Shown one piece after another: positions 32,951 through 41,344 of a stretch of 64,000 nucleotides of DNA. Below the pieces are notes generated by a model. That model was not told the origin of the DNA. It was given only the letters and a program-made list of their open reading frames with translations, and made no database searches. The stretch is taken from the NCBI RefSeq assembly GCF_900109725.1, contig NZ_FOBC01000005.1:151388-215387 (forward strand), in the 5' to 3' direction. Numbering within the stretch: position 1 is the stretch's first letter; the number at the start of each line of letters is the position of its first letter. A program made the translations under genes and the position numbers. This DNA is from Halomonas daqiaonensis. GTDB taxonomy: Bacteria > Pseudomonadota > Gammaproteobacteria > Pseudomonadales > Halomonadaceae.

Positions 32951-34249
32951 ATGAACAACGCACAGCTCAACGAACTCAAGCAGCGCTATGTGGCCAACGG
33001 CGCCGCCAGCCCGGCCACCCAGTTTGCCGACCGCGCCGAGAACGCTCTGGTGTGGGACGCCGACGGCAATCGCATCATCGATTTCGCCGGCGGCATCGGC
33101 GTGCTTAACGTCGGTCACCGCCACCCCAAGGTGGTGCAGGCGGTCAAGGACCAGCTCGACAAGGTGATGCACACCTGCCAGACCGTGATGCCCTATGAGG
33201 GCTACGTGAAGGTTGCCGAGAAGCTCAGCCAGGTCACCCCGGTGCGCGGCCATGCCAAGGTAATGCTGGCCAACTCCGGGGCCGAGGCACTGGAGAACGC
33301 CGTCAAGGTCGCACGTGCCGCCACCGGCAAGAACAACGTGATCTGCTTTGACGGCGGCTATCACGGTCGTACCTTCATGACCATGGCCATGAACGGCAAG
33401 GTCGCCCCCTACTCCACGGACTTCGGCTCCATGCCGGGCAACGTCTTCCGCGCCCCTTACCCGGTGCCCTACCACGGGGTCAGCGAGGACGAGGCCCTGC
33501 GCGGCCTGAAGATGGCGCTCAAGACCGATGCCAACCCCAAGGATACCGCGGCCATCGTGCTGGAGCCGGTGCTGGGTGAAGGCGGCTTCTATCCGGCGCC
33601 GGCGAGCTTCCTGAAGGCGATCCGCGAGATCTGCGACGAGCACGGCATGCTGATGATCGTCGACGAGGTCCAGTCCGGCTTCGGGCGTACCGGCAAGATG
33701 TTCGCCATCGAACACAGCGGCATCGAGCCCGACATCATCACCATGGCCAAGAGCATGGCCGACGGCATGCCGATCTCCGCTGTCGTGGGCACCGACAAGC
33801 ACATGGACGCCTCCGGCGCCAACTCCCTGGGCGGCACCTACACCGGCAGCCCGGTCTCCTGTGCCGCCACCCTGGCCGTGCTGGAGGTCTTCGAGCAGGA
33901 GAACATCCTCGAGAAGAGCCAGGCACTCGGCGACAAGCTGGCCAAGCGCTTCGAGCAGTGGCAGCAGACCTACGACTGCATCGACAACGGCCGCAACATG
34001 GGTGCCATGGCCGCCGTCGACCTGGTCTCCGACAAGGCCAACCACACCCCGGACGCCGACCTGGCCGGTGCGCTGTGCAAGAAGGCCCGCGAAAAGGGGC
34101 TGATCCTGCTCTCCTGCGGCCTCTACGGCAACACCATCCGCTTTTTGATGCCGGTCACCATCGAGGATGAGATCCTCGAGGAAGGGCTCGCCATCATTGA
34201 AGAGTCCCTCAAGGAGCTGATCGGAAGCAAGAGCGCCGCCACCGCCTGA
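32951..34249 (+). CDS. gabT: 4-aminobutyrate--2-oxoglutarate transaminase
   Basis: PLP enzyme transferring the amino group of GABA to 2-oxoglutarate. The 432-aa class III aminotransferase shows FAGGIGVLNVGHRHP, ANSGAEALENAVKVAR, the Asp of MLMIVDEVQSGFGRTGKMF, and the PLP lysine in ITMAKSMADGMPISAVVG. I started at the ATG after AAGGAGG, matching family N-termini. Downstream lies a strong terminator shared with the convergent NCS2 gene. Confidence 0.95.
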   Translation: MNNAQLNELKQRYVANGAASPATQFADRAENALVWDADGNRIIDFAGGIGVLNVGHRHPKVVQAVKDQLDKVMHTCQTVMPYEGYVKVAEKLSQVTPVRGHAKVMLANSGAEALENAVKVARAATGKNNVICFDGGYHGRTFMTMAMNGKVAPYSTDFGSMPGNVFRAPYPVPYHGVSEDEALRGLKMALKTDANPKDTAAIVLEPVLGEGGFYPAPASFLKAIREICDEHGMLMIVDEVQSGFGRTGKMFAIEHSGIEPDIITMAKSMADGMPISAVVGTDKHMDASGANSLGGTYTGSPVSCAATLAVLEVFEQENILEKSQALGDKLAKRFEQWQQTYDCIDNGRNMGAMAAVDLVSDKANHTPDADLAGALCKKAREKGLILLSCGLYGNTIRFLMPVTIEDEILEEGLAIIEESLKELIGSKSAATA

Positions 34250-34283
34250 TAGGGTACGACCGGAAGACGACGCACGACCCTAC

Positions 34284-34307
34284 CGCCCGGCTGGAAACAG
34301 CCGGGCG
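34284..34307. terminator. Terminator between gabT and the convergent NCS2 operon
   Basis: Perfect 10-bp stem CGCCCGGCTG/CAGCCGGGCG with a GAAA tetraloop, followed by TTTCAGTTTT on the plus strand. It ends just before the stop of the convergent gene. Confidence 0.88.
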
Positions 34308-34309
34308 TT

Positions 34310-36781
34310 TCAGTTTTCGAATACGAAGCGAACAAGCCAACCGTCACTTCCGGCCTGAAATCGCGCCTGGCCGTCGTAGCGACGCTGCAGGTGTCCAATC
34401 AGGCGCTCTAGCCGGACGCGCGCTTCCTGCGGCCCCGAGTGCCAACGAACCTCCATCGTCAGGTGCAATTCATCATAGATGAGTGTCACGGCCAGCTCGA
34501 CCTCTGCCCCCTGACTCCATACCTCCTCGCACAGCTCCACCAGCGCCGGGCTGGCTCGATGGATCACGTCCGGCCGGGCCCCCCAGGCGGCCCCTTGACG
34601 TTCCATGAAACGGAATATCTCATCTCCGGCAACGCGACCCTTCCAGCACGCCTGTGCCCGCCGTGACACGCCGAACCCCATCAGCAGGTGCAGGCAAACG
34701 GCCAGGGTCGTGGCAAAGGCCAGCGGACTGGTCAGGAAGGCCGCCGCCCAAGGCGGTGCCTGGGCGGCGGCCCCCGGCACCAGTTCCAGCCCCAGTCCGG
34801 CGATAAGGGCGAGTCCCACCACGAAGGTCCGCCGCGAGTCGAACAGTCGCGAAACGATCATCTCCAGCCCGGAGATGACCAGAAAACAGGCGATGTAGAG
34901 CAGCCCCGCCCCCATCACCGGAGCCGGCATCAGGGTGATCGCCGCCGACAGCTTGGGTACGAAGGCCAGGGCGATGAACATGCTGCCGACGACCATGGCG
35001 ATATGCCGGGAGGTAGCGCCCGTGGCGGCGGTAAGTCCGATGTTGCCGGCGCTCATGGAGATACCGACGCCCCCTAGCACGCCGGAGGCCAGGTTGCCGA
35101 CCGAGTCGGCGGCAATCCCACCCCGTATCGAGCGCATGTCAGGCCTTTTCCAAAGGACGTCGTTGGTCTTCTGGGCGCTGGTGACCAGGCCCAGCACCTT
35201 GATGTTGGCCGCCAGGCTCGCGATCACGAATGGCACGACGAGCAGCGGGCTGAACGAGAACTCCAGGGAGGGCACCGCAGGCAGACCGAACCAGGGCTGG
35301 GCCACCAGTTGGTCGAGCAGCGAGTGATCGACGACGCCTAACCACAGGCTCGATGCATAGCCGGCCAACAGTCCCAGCAGGTTCGCATAGAGTCGCACCC
35401 TACCGAACCGTGAGATGGTGAGGATCACCATCGAGGCAAGGGTGACGAGCCCCACCATCAGGGTATCGGGATCGACCATGCCCTCGTCGCCCAGCCCCAG
35501 AAGCATCGGTAGCGCAACCCTGATGATCGACAGGCCAGTCATCAGCACCACCACCCCGCACACCTCCGGCGGGAAAAGCCGCCGCAGCCGGCCCAGTACC
35601 TGGGCGAAGACCAGCCCGAACAGGCCGATCATCAGGGTCATCCCGAAGACGAGGGAAATCCCGCCGAGATTCACCGCCAGCAACAGTGGCGGCAGGTAGA
35701 TGACCGAGGTGATCCCGGGCGCCAGGTAGCCACAACCGACTGGACCCAGCTGGCGGAACTGCAGCAGGGTAGTCAGCCCCATGGCGATCAGCGACATGCT
35801 CACGAGGGAGGCAATCTCTCGTGGCGCCAGCCCCCCTTCCAGGCCGATCAGCACAGGCACGGCCAGGTACATGAAGGCAATCAGCACGTGCTGCGCCCCC
35901 AGCACCAACAGCGCGACGGCCGGAGGACGGTCCTCCAGTCCGTATATAAGGTCTGCGGGAGTGGACGAGTCGCGCCTGAGCGCTACATAGAGGCGTGCCA
36001 CCTCGATGGCAATTCCCCCTTGGGCGGCCAGGTTGTTGAGCAGTTGAAGGTCTGCAGCATTGAAGTGACGCGGCGACTCGCTGCCGACCACGACCACGCC
36101 GATCAGCCGGTTGCGCGACTTGATGGGACTGCAGATGATCGAACGCAGGCCCCCGTCGGCGAGCACCGGACGAGGATCTGCCTGCACGTCGTTGACGATC
36201 TCGCCTACACCGGTTTGCAGCACCGTCCCCAGCGGATCATCGCCGACCTCGAGGGTCGCGCGTGAATGGAAGGGAATGCCGCTGCACCGGAATCGTTCCA
36301 GGCTGCCCGTCTCCTCGTTGAGCAGGAACACGCAAGCGCTGTCGCACAGCAGGAAGCGTTTCGCCTCCTCGACCAGCAGGGCCATCACTTCACCGTCATC
36401 GGGAGCAGCCAATAGCCGGTCGGTGACCTGGTAAAGCATCGACAGCTCACGGTACTTGGCCAGCGACTCAGAGGCCAGGGCGCGGTTCTCTTCATTGAGC
36501 TCGGCACAGGCGGCCAGGAAGGCGGCCAACTCGTCGGCCCGTTCGCCCTCGACCTGGCCGATGAGGATGCCGCCGGCCCGGATCGGCTGTGGCAACCCGG
36601 TGCGATACCGCGGGTCGCCCAGCAGTCCCTGACCGCCGGGATCCGTGATCACCGCCGAGTCGAAGGGTGGTGTCGCAGTCAGTTCACGCAGTGCGGGCTG
36701 GCCCAGCAGGCGGCGCAGGATAGTGCCGTCGTCGGAGGACCCATCCACGAGCGCCGGTTCAGCCAGCCCCTTCGGAGTCAT
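34310..36781 (-). CDS. GAF-domain / NCS2-fold permease fusion with soluble C-terminal domain
   Basis: An 823-aa multidomain protein. Residues 1-110 are an undefined N-terminal part ending in a helix. Residues ~112-265 are a GAF domain (SMLYQVTDRLL ... LRSIICSPIKSRNRLIGVVVVGS). Residues ~285-705 are an NCS2 (nucleobase:cation symporter-2) fold with about 14 hydrophobic segments and the signature SAGNIGLTAATGATSRH. Residues ~715-823 are a soluble alpha/beta tail that I do not recognise; an RsbW-like ATPase fold is only a guess. By eye, the glutamates that bind uracil in UraA (helices 8 and 10) are replaced (SLAANIK and AGN). Its ATG overlaps the receiver gene's stop by 4 bases. Confidence 0.85.
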   Translation of the reverse strand: MTPKGLAEPALVDGSSDDGTILRRLLGQPALRELTATPPFDSAVITDPGGQGLLGDPRYRTGLPQPIRAGGILIGQVEGERADELAAFLAACAELNEENRALASESLAKYRELSMLYQVTDRLLAAPDDGEVMALLVEEAKRFLLCDSACVFLLNEETGSLERFRCSGIPFHSRATLEVGDDPLGTVLQTGVGEIVNDVQADPRPVLADGGLRSIICSPIKSRNRLIGVVVVGSESPRHFNAADLQLLNNLAAQGGIAIEVARLYVALRRDSSTPADLIYGLEDRPPAVALLVLGAQHVLIAFMYLAVPVLIGLEGGLAPREIASLVSMSLIAMGLTTLLQFRQLGPVGCGYLAPGITSVIYLPPLLLAVNLGGISLVFGMTLMIGLFGLVFAQVLGRLRRLFPPEVCGVVVLMTGLSIIRVALPMLLGLGDEGMVDPDTLMVGLVTLASMVILTISRFGRVRLYANLLGLLAGYASSLWLGVVDHSLLDQLVAQPWFGLPAVPSLEFSFSPLLVVPFVIASLAANIKVLGLVTSAQKTNDVLWKRPDMRSIRGGIAADSVGNLASGVLGGVGISMSAGNIGLTAATGATSRHIAMVVGSMFIALAFVPKLSAAITLMPAPVMGAGLLYIACFLVISGLEMIVSRLFDSRRTFVVGLALIAGLGLELVPGAAAQAPPWAAAFLTSPLAFATTLAVCLHLLMGFGVSRRAQACWKGRVAGDEIFRFMERQGAAWGARPDVIHRASPALVELCEEVWSQGAEVELAVTLIYDELHLTMEVRWHSGPQEARVRLERLIGHLQRRYDGQARFQAGSDGWLVRFVFEN

Positions 36782-37164
36782 GTCGTCCGTGGCTCGATGA
36801 CCCGGCGCGACATTGCCAGGAGCTCGTCGGGATCGAAGGGCTTGGTCATGTAGCAGTCGGCCCCCACCCGATCACCATGCTGGCGATCGTATTCCTGGCC
36901 CTTGGCGGTCAGCAGCACGACGTAGGCCGAGCGAAGCGAGGCATCGGCCTTGACTTCGGCGCAGACGTCGAAGCCGTTCCTGCCCGGCATCATGATATCC
37001 AGGATCACCATGTCCGGACGCTGGTCGCGGATTACGGCCAGGGCCTCTTCGCCGTCACCGGCAGAAAAGAGCGTCACCCCCTCGTCCTCTAGCTCCTCCA
37101 GGCTCTGCTGGATGAGGCGGCGGATATGGGGTTCATCGTCGCAGATCAGGATCTTGGCTCTCAT
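36778..37164 (-). CDS. Stand-alone response regulator receiver
   Basis: A 128-aa CheY-like receiver with no output domain. The acidic pocket is D9-D10, the phosphorylated Asp is probably D56 (MVILDIMMPGRNG), with the switch Thr at T86 (LLTAK) and the Lys at K108 (TKPFDPDEL). It overlaps the upstream kinase gene and the downstream GAF-NCS2 gene by 4 bases each, so the three are probably translated together. Its partner protein is unknown; the GAF or C-terminal domain of the permease is one candidate. Confidence 0.92.
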   Translation of the reverse strand: MRAKILICDDEPHIRRLIQQSLEELEDEGVTLFSAGDGEEALAVIRDQRPDMVILDIMMPGRNGFDVCAEVKADASLRSAYVVLLTAKGQEYDRQHGDRVGADCYMTKPFDPDELLAMSRRVIEPRTT

Positions 37165-38768
37165 GGAGACTCCTCCATGTCGGTGGTCGGGCCCGAATCG
37201 GCGACCGGTAACGTGAAGGCGAAACAGCTACCCTTCCCCGGCTCGCTCTGTACGCGTATTTCACCGCCCAGGTGCTCCACGATCTCGCGGCAGATCGCCA
37301 GTCCCAGGCCGGTTCCAGTCGGCTTCTCCGTCAGGGTGTCACCCACCTGCTGGAACTTCTCGAAGATCCGCCGCTGATCCTCGGGCGTGATCCCCCGCCC
37401 CGTGTCGCTGACGGTCAGTTCGACACTGCCATCCCCGAGGTCGGTGGCACTGCAGCGGATCCGCCCCCGCGGCGTGAACTTGACTGCATTCGAGATCAGG
37501 TTGATCAGCACTTGCACTACCCGGTCACGATCGGCAATGACCCGAGGCAGCGTCTCAGGCAGGGCCATCTCGAAGTGCAGTCCCTGCTGAGCATGCAGGG
37601 CGGCGGTGGCATCGGCGGCAAGCGCCATCAGCGTATGCGGCTCGACCGCCTCGAGGTGCCAGCACATCTTGCCCGCCTCGATCTTCTCGAGATCGAGCAG
37701 GTTGTTGATGAGCGTCGTGAGCCGCACCCCCTCGGTGAGAATGATCTCGATGTTGTCACTCACCTGGGTCATGGCCTCCCCCACCTTCGTTTCACGGACG
37801 TCGACCTGGGGCCACACATAGCGCTCCAGGCGGCGCTGGATGATACGTGTGAAGCCGAGGATTGAAGTCAGCGGGGTGCGCAGCTCGTGGCTGACGTTGG
37901 CCAAGAACACCGACTTGGCCACATTGGCCTGCTCGGCCGTTCGGCGCGCCTCCTCGAGCAGCTTCTCACGACGGCGCGACTCTCGGGTGACCTGGTCGAA
38001 CACCCCCACGGCACGCGCCATCTCGCCTATCTCGTCGCGACGTGACTGGCCGGGCACCTCGACCACTGGCCGGCCCTCGGCCACCGAGGTCATGATGCCG
38101 ATCAGCCGGGTGATCGGCAGCGAGATGGCACGTCCGATGTAGAGGGTGATCAACACCGCGAAGGCGATGCTGATCGCCGAACCGGCCATCAGCACCGCGG
38201 CCAGGCGCCCGACATGCTGTTCGGCCTGGTCGGCGGTTTGCTGCGCAGATTCCAACGACCGCTCGGCCAGCTCGGTGATGTAGCTCTGAAGCTGCTGGTA
38301 GTGGGCCATGATGCTGCTCAATGCCACGCTGTCGATCGGCGGACCGTCGATCAGGCGCTCCGAGACGGCCCGATGGATGGTCAGGAAATCCTCGATATTG
38401 ACGATCACGTCCGATTCTCCGGTTCCCTCGACGTCACGCCTGAGCGCCTCGAAGGTCGCCTCGATACGCGAATAGCGCTGCAGGATCGATCGCCGGATCT
38501 CGACCAGCACCAGATCATCTTCGGGGAGGCGCTCGCGACGCTGGGCGTAGCGCAGCACATCGGCCTGCACTTCGGAGACACTCAGCAGTAGCTGGGTGGT
38601 GGAGGTCGTGGCTCGGGCCAGGGGGCCATGCACCACCTCGAGGAAGGCAGCGTGCTGACGCCTCAGCACCTGGTCGAATGCCAGGATGGCCGTCAGCATC
38701 AGCAGGATGATGATACCGGGTGCGATAAAGACCTGTGCCTTGATCGACCAGTTACCTGTCAGCGTCAT
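37161..38768 (-). CDS. Membrane sensor histidine kinase
   Basis: A 535-aa hybrid-free kinase. A membrane helix lies at residues ~13-31, a ~160-residue periplasmic helical region (four-helix-bundle type) follows, and the second helix is at ~188-211. HAMP covers ~212-265. HisKA has the phosphorylated His at H294 (NVSHELRTPLTS), and the ATPase domain has N427 (LISNAVKF), DTGRGI at 455 and TGTGLGL at 484. GGGAGG lies 7 bases before the ATG. It lies 22 bases after the DUF1850 gene and two TAXI binding-protein genes, which suggests a binding protein presents its ligand to the sensor domain. Confidence 0.92.
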   Translation of the reverse strand: MTLTGNWSIKAQVFIAPGIIILLMLTAILAFDQVLRRQHAAFLEVVHGPLARATTSTTQLLLSVSEVQADVLRYAQRRERLPEDDLVLVEIRRSILQRYSRIEATFEALRRDVEGTGESDVIVNIEDFLTIHRAVSERLIDGPPIDSVALSSIMAHYQQLQSYITELAERSLESAQQTADQAEQHVGRLAAVLMAGSAISIAFAVLITLYIGRAISLPITRLIGIMTSVAEGRPVVEVPGQSRRDEIGEMARAVGVFDQVTRESRRREKLLEEARRTAEQANVAKSVFLANVSHELRTPLTSILGFTRIIQRRLERYVWPQVDVRETKVGEAMTQVSDNIEIILTEGVRLTTLINNLLDLEKIEAGKMCWHLEAVEPHTLMALAADATAALHAQQGLHFEMALPETLPRVIADRDRVVQVLINLISNAVKFTPRGRIRCSATDLGDGSVELTVSDTGRGITPEDQRRIFEKFQQVGDTLTEKPTGTGLGLAICREIVEHLGGEIRVQSEPGKGSCFAFTLPVADSGPTTDMEESP

Positions 38769-38790
38769 GGCTGGGCCTCCCGGTTCGCGG

Positions 38791-39180
38791 TCAGGACCCG
38801 CCGGCCGAACAACTCGTCGCCACGATGGAGACCGCCTGACCTCTGGGCACCATTGCGTCCAGCGGGCGGCAGCGCCCCGCCCAGCACAGGGTGTACCCCC
38901 CTACCCGATCGGAATTCGCCAGGTGCACGGCGGGCAGCGGACCCAGGCCGGGGTGATAGTGCCACCAGCGACCCATGCGCACGGCCGTCGCGGGCGGCTC
39001 CATGCCGGCGCCGATCGACTCGATCCTCGCCTCGGTGATCAGCACACCGCCGGCCACCGCCTGGTAGTCCTCCTCCCACCAGCTACCCTCGACGCTGTGG
39101 CGCCAGCCCAGGGTCAGGGTGGCCGACGGCAGCACCAGGGCCGCAACAGCGGTGACGAGTCCCAGACAGCCAAGCGCCAT
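38791..39180 (-). CDS. DUF1850 protein
   Basis: A 129-aa protein with an N-terminal hydrophobic segment (ALGCLGLVTAVAALVLPSA), then the pattern TLGWRHSVEGSWWEEDY ... EARIESIGAGMEPP and a late CWAGRC motif with paired cysteines. This fits DUF1850, a family usually found beside TAXI-type TRAP transporters. I chose the second in-frame ATG because GGAGG lies 5 bases upstream; the first ATG (39192) overlaps the preceding stop. Probably exported or membrane-anchored. Function unknown. Confidence 0.8.
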   Translation of the reverse strand: MALGCLGLVTAVAALVLPSATLTLGWRHSVEGSWWEEDYQAVAGGVLITEARIESIGAGMEPPATAVRMGRWWHYHPGLGPLPAVHLANSDRVGGYTLCWAGRCRPLDAMVPRGQAVSIVATSCSAGGS

Positions 39181-39191
39181 ATGCACCTCCA

Positions 39192-40157
39192 TCAGGGCGA
39201 CTCCGCCAAACCAAGCTCGCGGAAGTAGCGCAGCGCCCCCGGGTGAACCTCGACGGGGCGAATGGCCAGGGCACGCTCCAGGCTGATCGCGCGGGCCGCG
39301 GGATGAACGACATGGATCCGGTCCAGGTTGTCGTAGATTGCCCGGGTAATGCGATAGACCAGCGCCTCGGAGAGATCAGCGCTGGTAACGAAGAAGTTGT
39401 TGAGCGCCGCGGTGGGAACCGCCACCACCTGGCCGGGATAGCTGCCCGGCGGGATGGCAATGGGCTGGAACCGGGTACTGGCTGTCATGATGTTCGGTGG
39501 AATGGGCACGAAAAGCACCGCGGTGCGTCTCGCCGCCTCGCCCACTGCGGCCACACCGAGGCCCGCCGAGATGATCACCGCATCGAGCTCTCCGCTTACC
39601 AGCTGCTCGACACTCTCGCCGTAGTGCAGATACTCGACCTGAAGCAGGTCAGCATAGCTCAGGCCAGCTGCGCCCAGGATCGCACGGGCCGATATCTCGG
39701 TACCGCTGCGCGAGGCGCCGACCGAGACACGCTTGCCCGCCAGGTCTTCGAGTGCCGCGATGCCCGAATCCTTCCGCGCCAGCAGGTGGATGAAGTCCGG
39801 GTAGGCCGCCCCCACCAGCCGGATCCTGTGCCGCGCAGCAGCGAAGCCCGCCTCCTGCCTGCCTGCCCAGGCGTCCGCCAGGGTATCGCCTTGGGCCAGT
39901 GCCAGCACGCCGGCCCCACGCTGCAAGAGATTGAGGTTCTCTACGCTGGCCTGGGTGGAAACCACGCGGAAGCGATGCTCGGGAATGGCCTCTTCGAGGA
40001 GCACCTCCAGCTGCTGACCGATGGGGTAATAGACGCCGGAGGTACCGCCGGTGAGGATCGCCAACTCGCTCGCCGAAATGATGGGGGCCAGGCACAGCAG
40101 CACTCCCGCCAACAGGGCCCTGGCGCGCCACAGGAGGGCTCCTTCCGCCCCTCTCAT
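39192..40157 (-). CDS. TAXI-family periplasmic solute-binding protein (second copy)
   Basis: A 321-aa exported binding protein with a hydrophobic signal (ALLAGVLLCLAPIISA), then the TAXI hallmark LAILTGGTSGVYYPIGQQL and QGDTLADAW. It is strikingly similar to the neighbouring copy at 40154-41095 along its full length (for example HYGESVEQLVSGELDAVIIS), so the two look like a tandem duplication. TAXI proteins usually feed TRAP permeases with dicarboxylates or amino acids, but no TRAP permease is present here. The ATG overlaps the first copy's stop by 4 bases. Confidence 0.88.
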   Translation of the reverse strand: MRGAEGALLWRARALLAGVLLCLAPIISASELAILTGGTSGVYYPIGQQLEVLLEEAIPEHRFRVVSTQASVENLNLLQRGAGVLALAQGDTLADAWAGRQEAGFAAARHRIRLVGAAYPDFIHLLARKDSGIAALEDLAGKRVSVGASRSGTEISARAILGAAGLSYADLLQVEYLHYGESVEQLVSGELDAVIISAGLGVAAVGEAARRTAVLFVPIPPNIMTASTRFQPIAIPPGSYPGQVVAVPTAALNNFFVTSADLSEALVYRITRAIYDNLDRIHVVHPAARAISLERALAIRPVEVHPGALRYFRELGLAESP

Positions 40158-41095
40158 GGCATAACCCCCACCTCGCGGAAGTAGCGGATGGCGCCCGGAT
40201 GCACCTCTATCGGGCGAATCGCCATGGCGGTATCGCGGGAGATCACCTCAGCCGCCGGATGGGCGGCATGGATTTGCTTCAGGTTGTCGAAGATCGCCCG
40301 GGTAATCCGATAGACCAGGGTATCGGAGGCATCTGAGGTGGTAACGAAAAAGTTGCTTAGCGCCGCGGTGGGCACCGGCTCCGCCTGGTCAGGATAGCTA
40401 TCTGCCGGAATGACGCTGGACATGAACATGCCCGCCCGGCGCTCGATAAAGTCGGGAGCGATGGGCACAAGCACTACCTGGGCCCGCTGGCTGGCCTCGA
40501 TGACGGCCGCCACCCCCAGCCCGGCCGAGATAATTACCGCATCGAGCTCCCCCCTTACCAGCAGCTCGACGCTTTCGCCATAGTGCAGGTACTCGACCAG
40601 GGTCAGATCCGCATAGCTGAGACCCGCGGCCCCGAGCAGCGCCCGAGCGTTGAGCTCGTTGCCGCTGCGTGCGGCACCCACCGAGACCCGCTTGCCCGCC
40701 AGATCATCCAGGGAGTCAATACCGGCGTCTGCTCTGGCGAGTAGATGGATGAAGTTGGGGTAGGCGGCCCCGACCAGTCGAATGCGGGTACGCGAACTGG
40801 GGAAACCGGCAACAGGATTGCCTTCCCAAGCATCGGAAAGAATATCACCCTGGGCCAGGGCGATGATCCCCTCACCCTTCTGCAGCAGGTTGAGATTCTC
40901 GACCGAGGCCTGGGTCGAGACAACGCTGAAGGTGTGCTCCGGCAGTTCCTCGTCAAGTACTCCCTTGAGGGCCAGCCCGACGGGATAGTAGACCCCGGAG
41001 GTGCCGCCGGTCAGGATCGCGTAGTGATCCGCCATGGCTCCCAGCGACATCAAGGCACCGCAAATCAGGCCAAGCAGGCTTGTTGTTGTTCTCAT
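40154..41095 (-). CDS. TAXI-family periplasmic solute-binding protein (first copy)
   Basis: A 313-aa exported protein and the first gene of the six-gene minus-strand series. The signal peptide is RTTTSLLGLICGALMSLGAMA, likely cleaved before DHYAILTGG. The TAXI core follows: TGGTSGVYYPVGLALKGVL, SVVSTQASVENLNLLQKG, and GAARSGNELNARALLGAAG. GAGG lies 6 bases before the ATG. Upstream DNA (41096-41236) should carry the operon promoter, but no strong hexamers were found. The ligand cannot be read from the sequence. Confidence 0.9.
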   Translation of the reverse strand: MRTTTSLLGLICGALMSLGAMADHYAILTGGTSGVYYPVGLALKGVLDEELPEHTFSVVSTQASVENLNLLQKGEGIIALAQGDILSDAWEGNPVAGFPSSRTRIRLVGAAYPNFIHLLARADAGIDSLDDLAGKRVSVGAARSGNELNARALLGAAGLSYADLTLVEYLHYGESVELLVRGELDAVIISAGLGVAAVIEASQRAQVVLVPIAPDFIERRAGMFMSSVIPADSYPDQAEPVPTAALSNFFVTTSDASDTLVYRITRAIFDNLKQIHAAHPAAEVISRDTAMAIRPIEVHPGAIRYFREVGVMP

Positions 41096-41344
41096 TGTCT
41101 ACCTCGGCGATGGGTGCCGCCAGAACCTCGGCTCAGCTCGGGCGGGCTGCCGAGCGGCACAGTACATCTGATCGAGATCTAGTATGAACTTAGTGCCAAT
41201 CTGGAGGGTTGTCACCAATGCTCGTGAAAGGATGCCTTGGTCCCTCTCACTTCCCTGCCGACGCTGGGTTTGCCAATGGTCGTGGGTTACCCCACTATTC
41301 GGGCCACGGCAAACCGAACCAACCTTCATTCCGGCCAGAACGCC

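Noticed and set aside
41150..41200. Sigma54-like TTGGCAC upstream of the TAXI operon (minus strand)
   Set aside because: The -24 half matches but the GC of the -12 element is absent at the required spacing.
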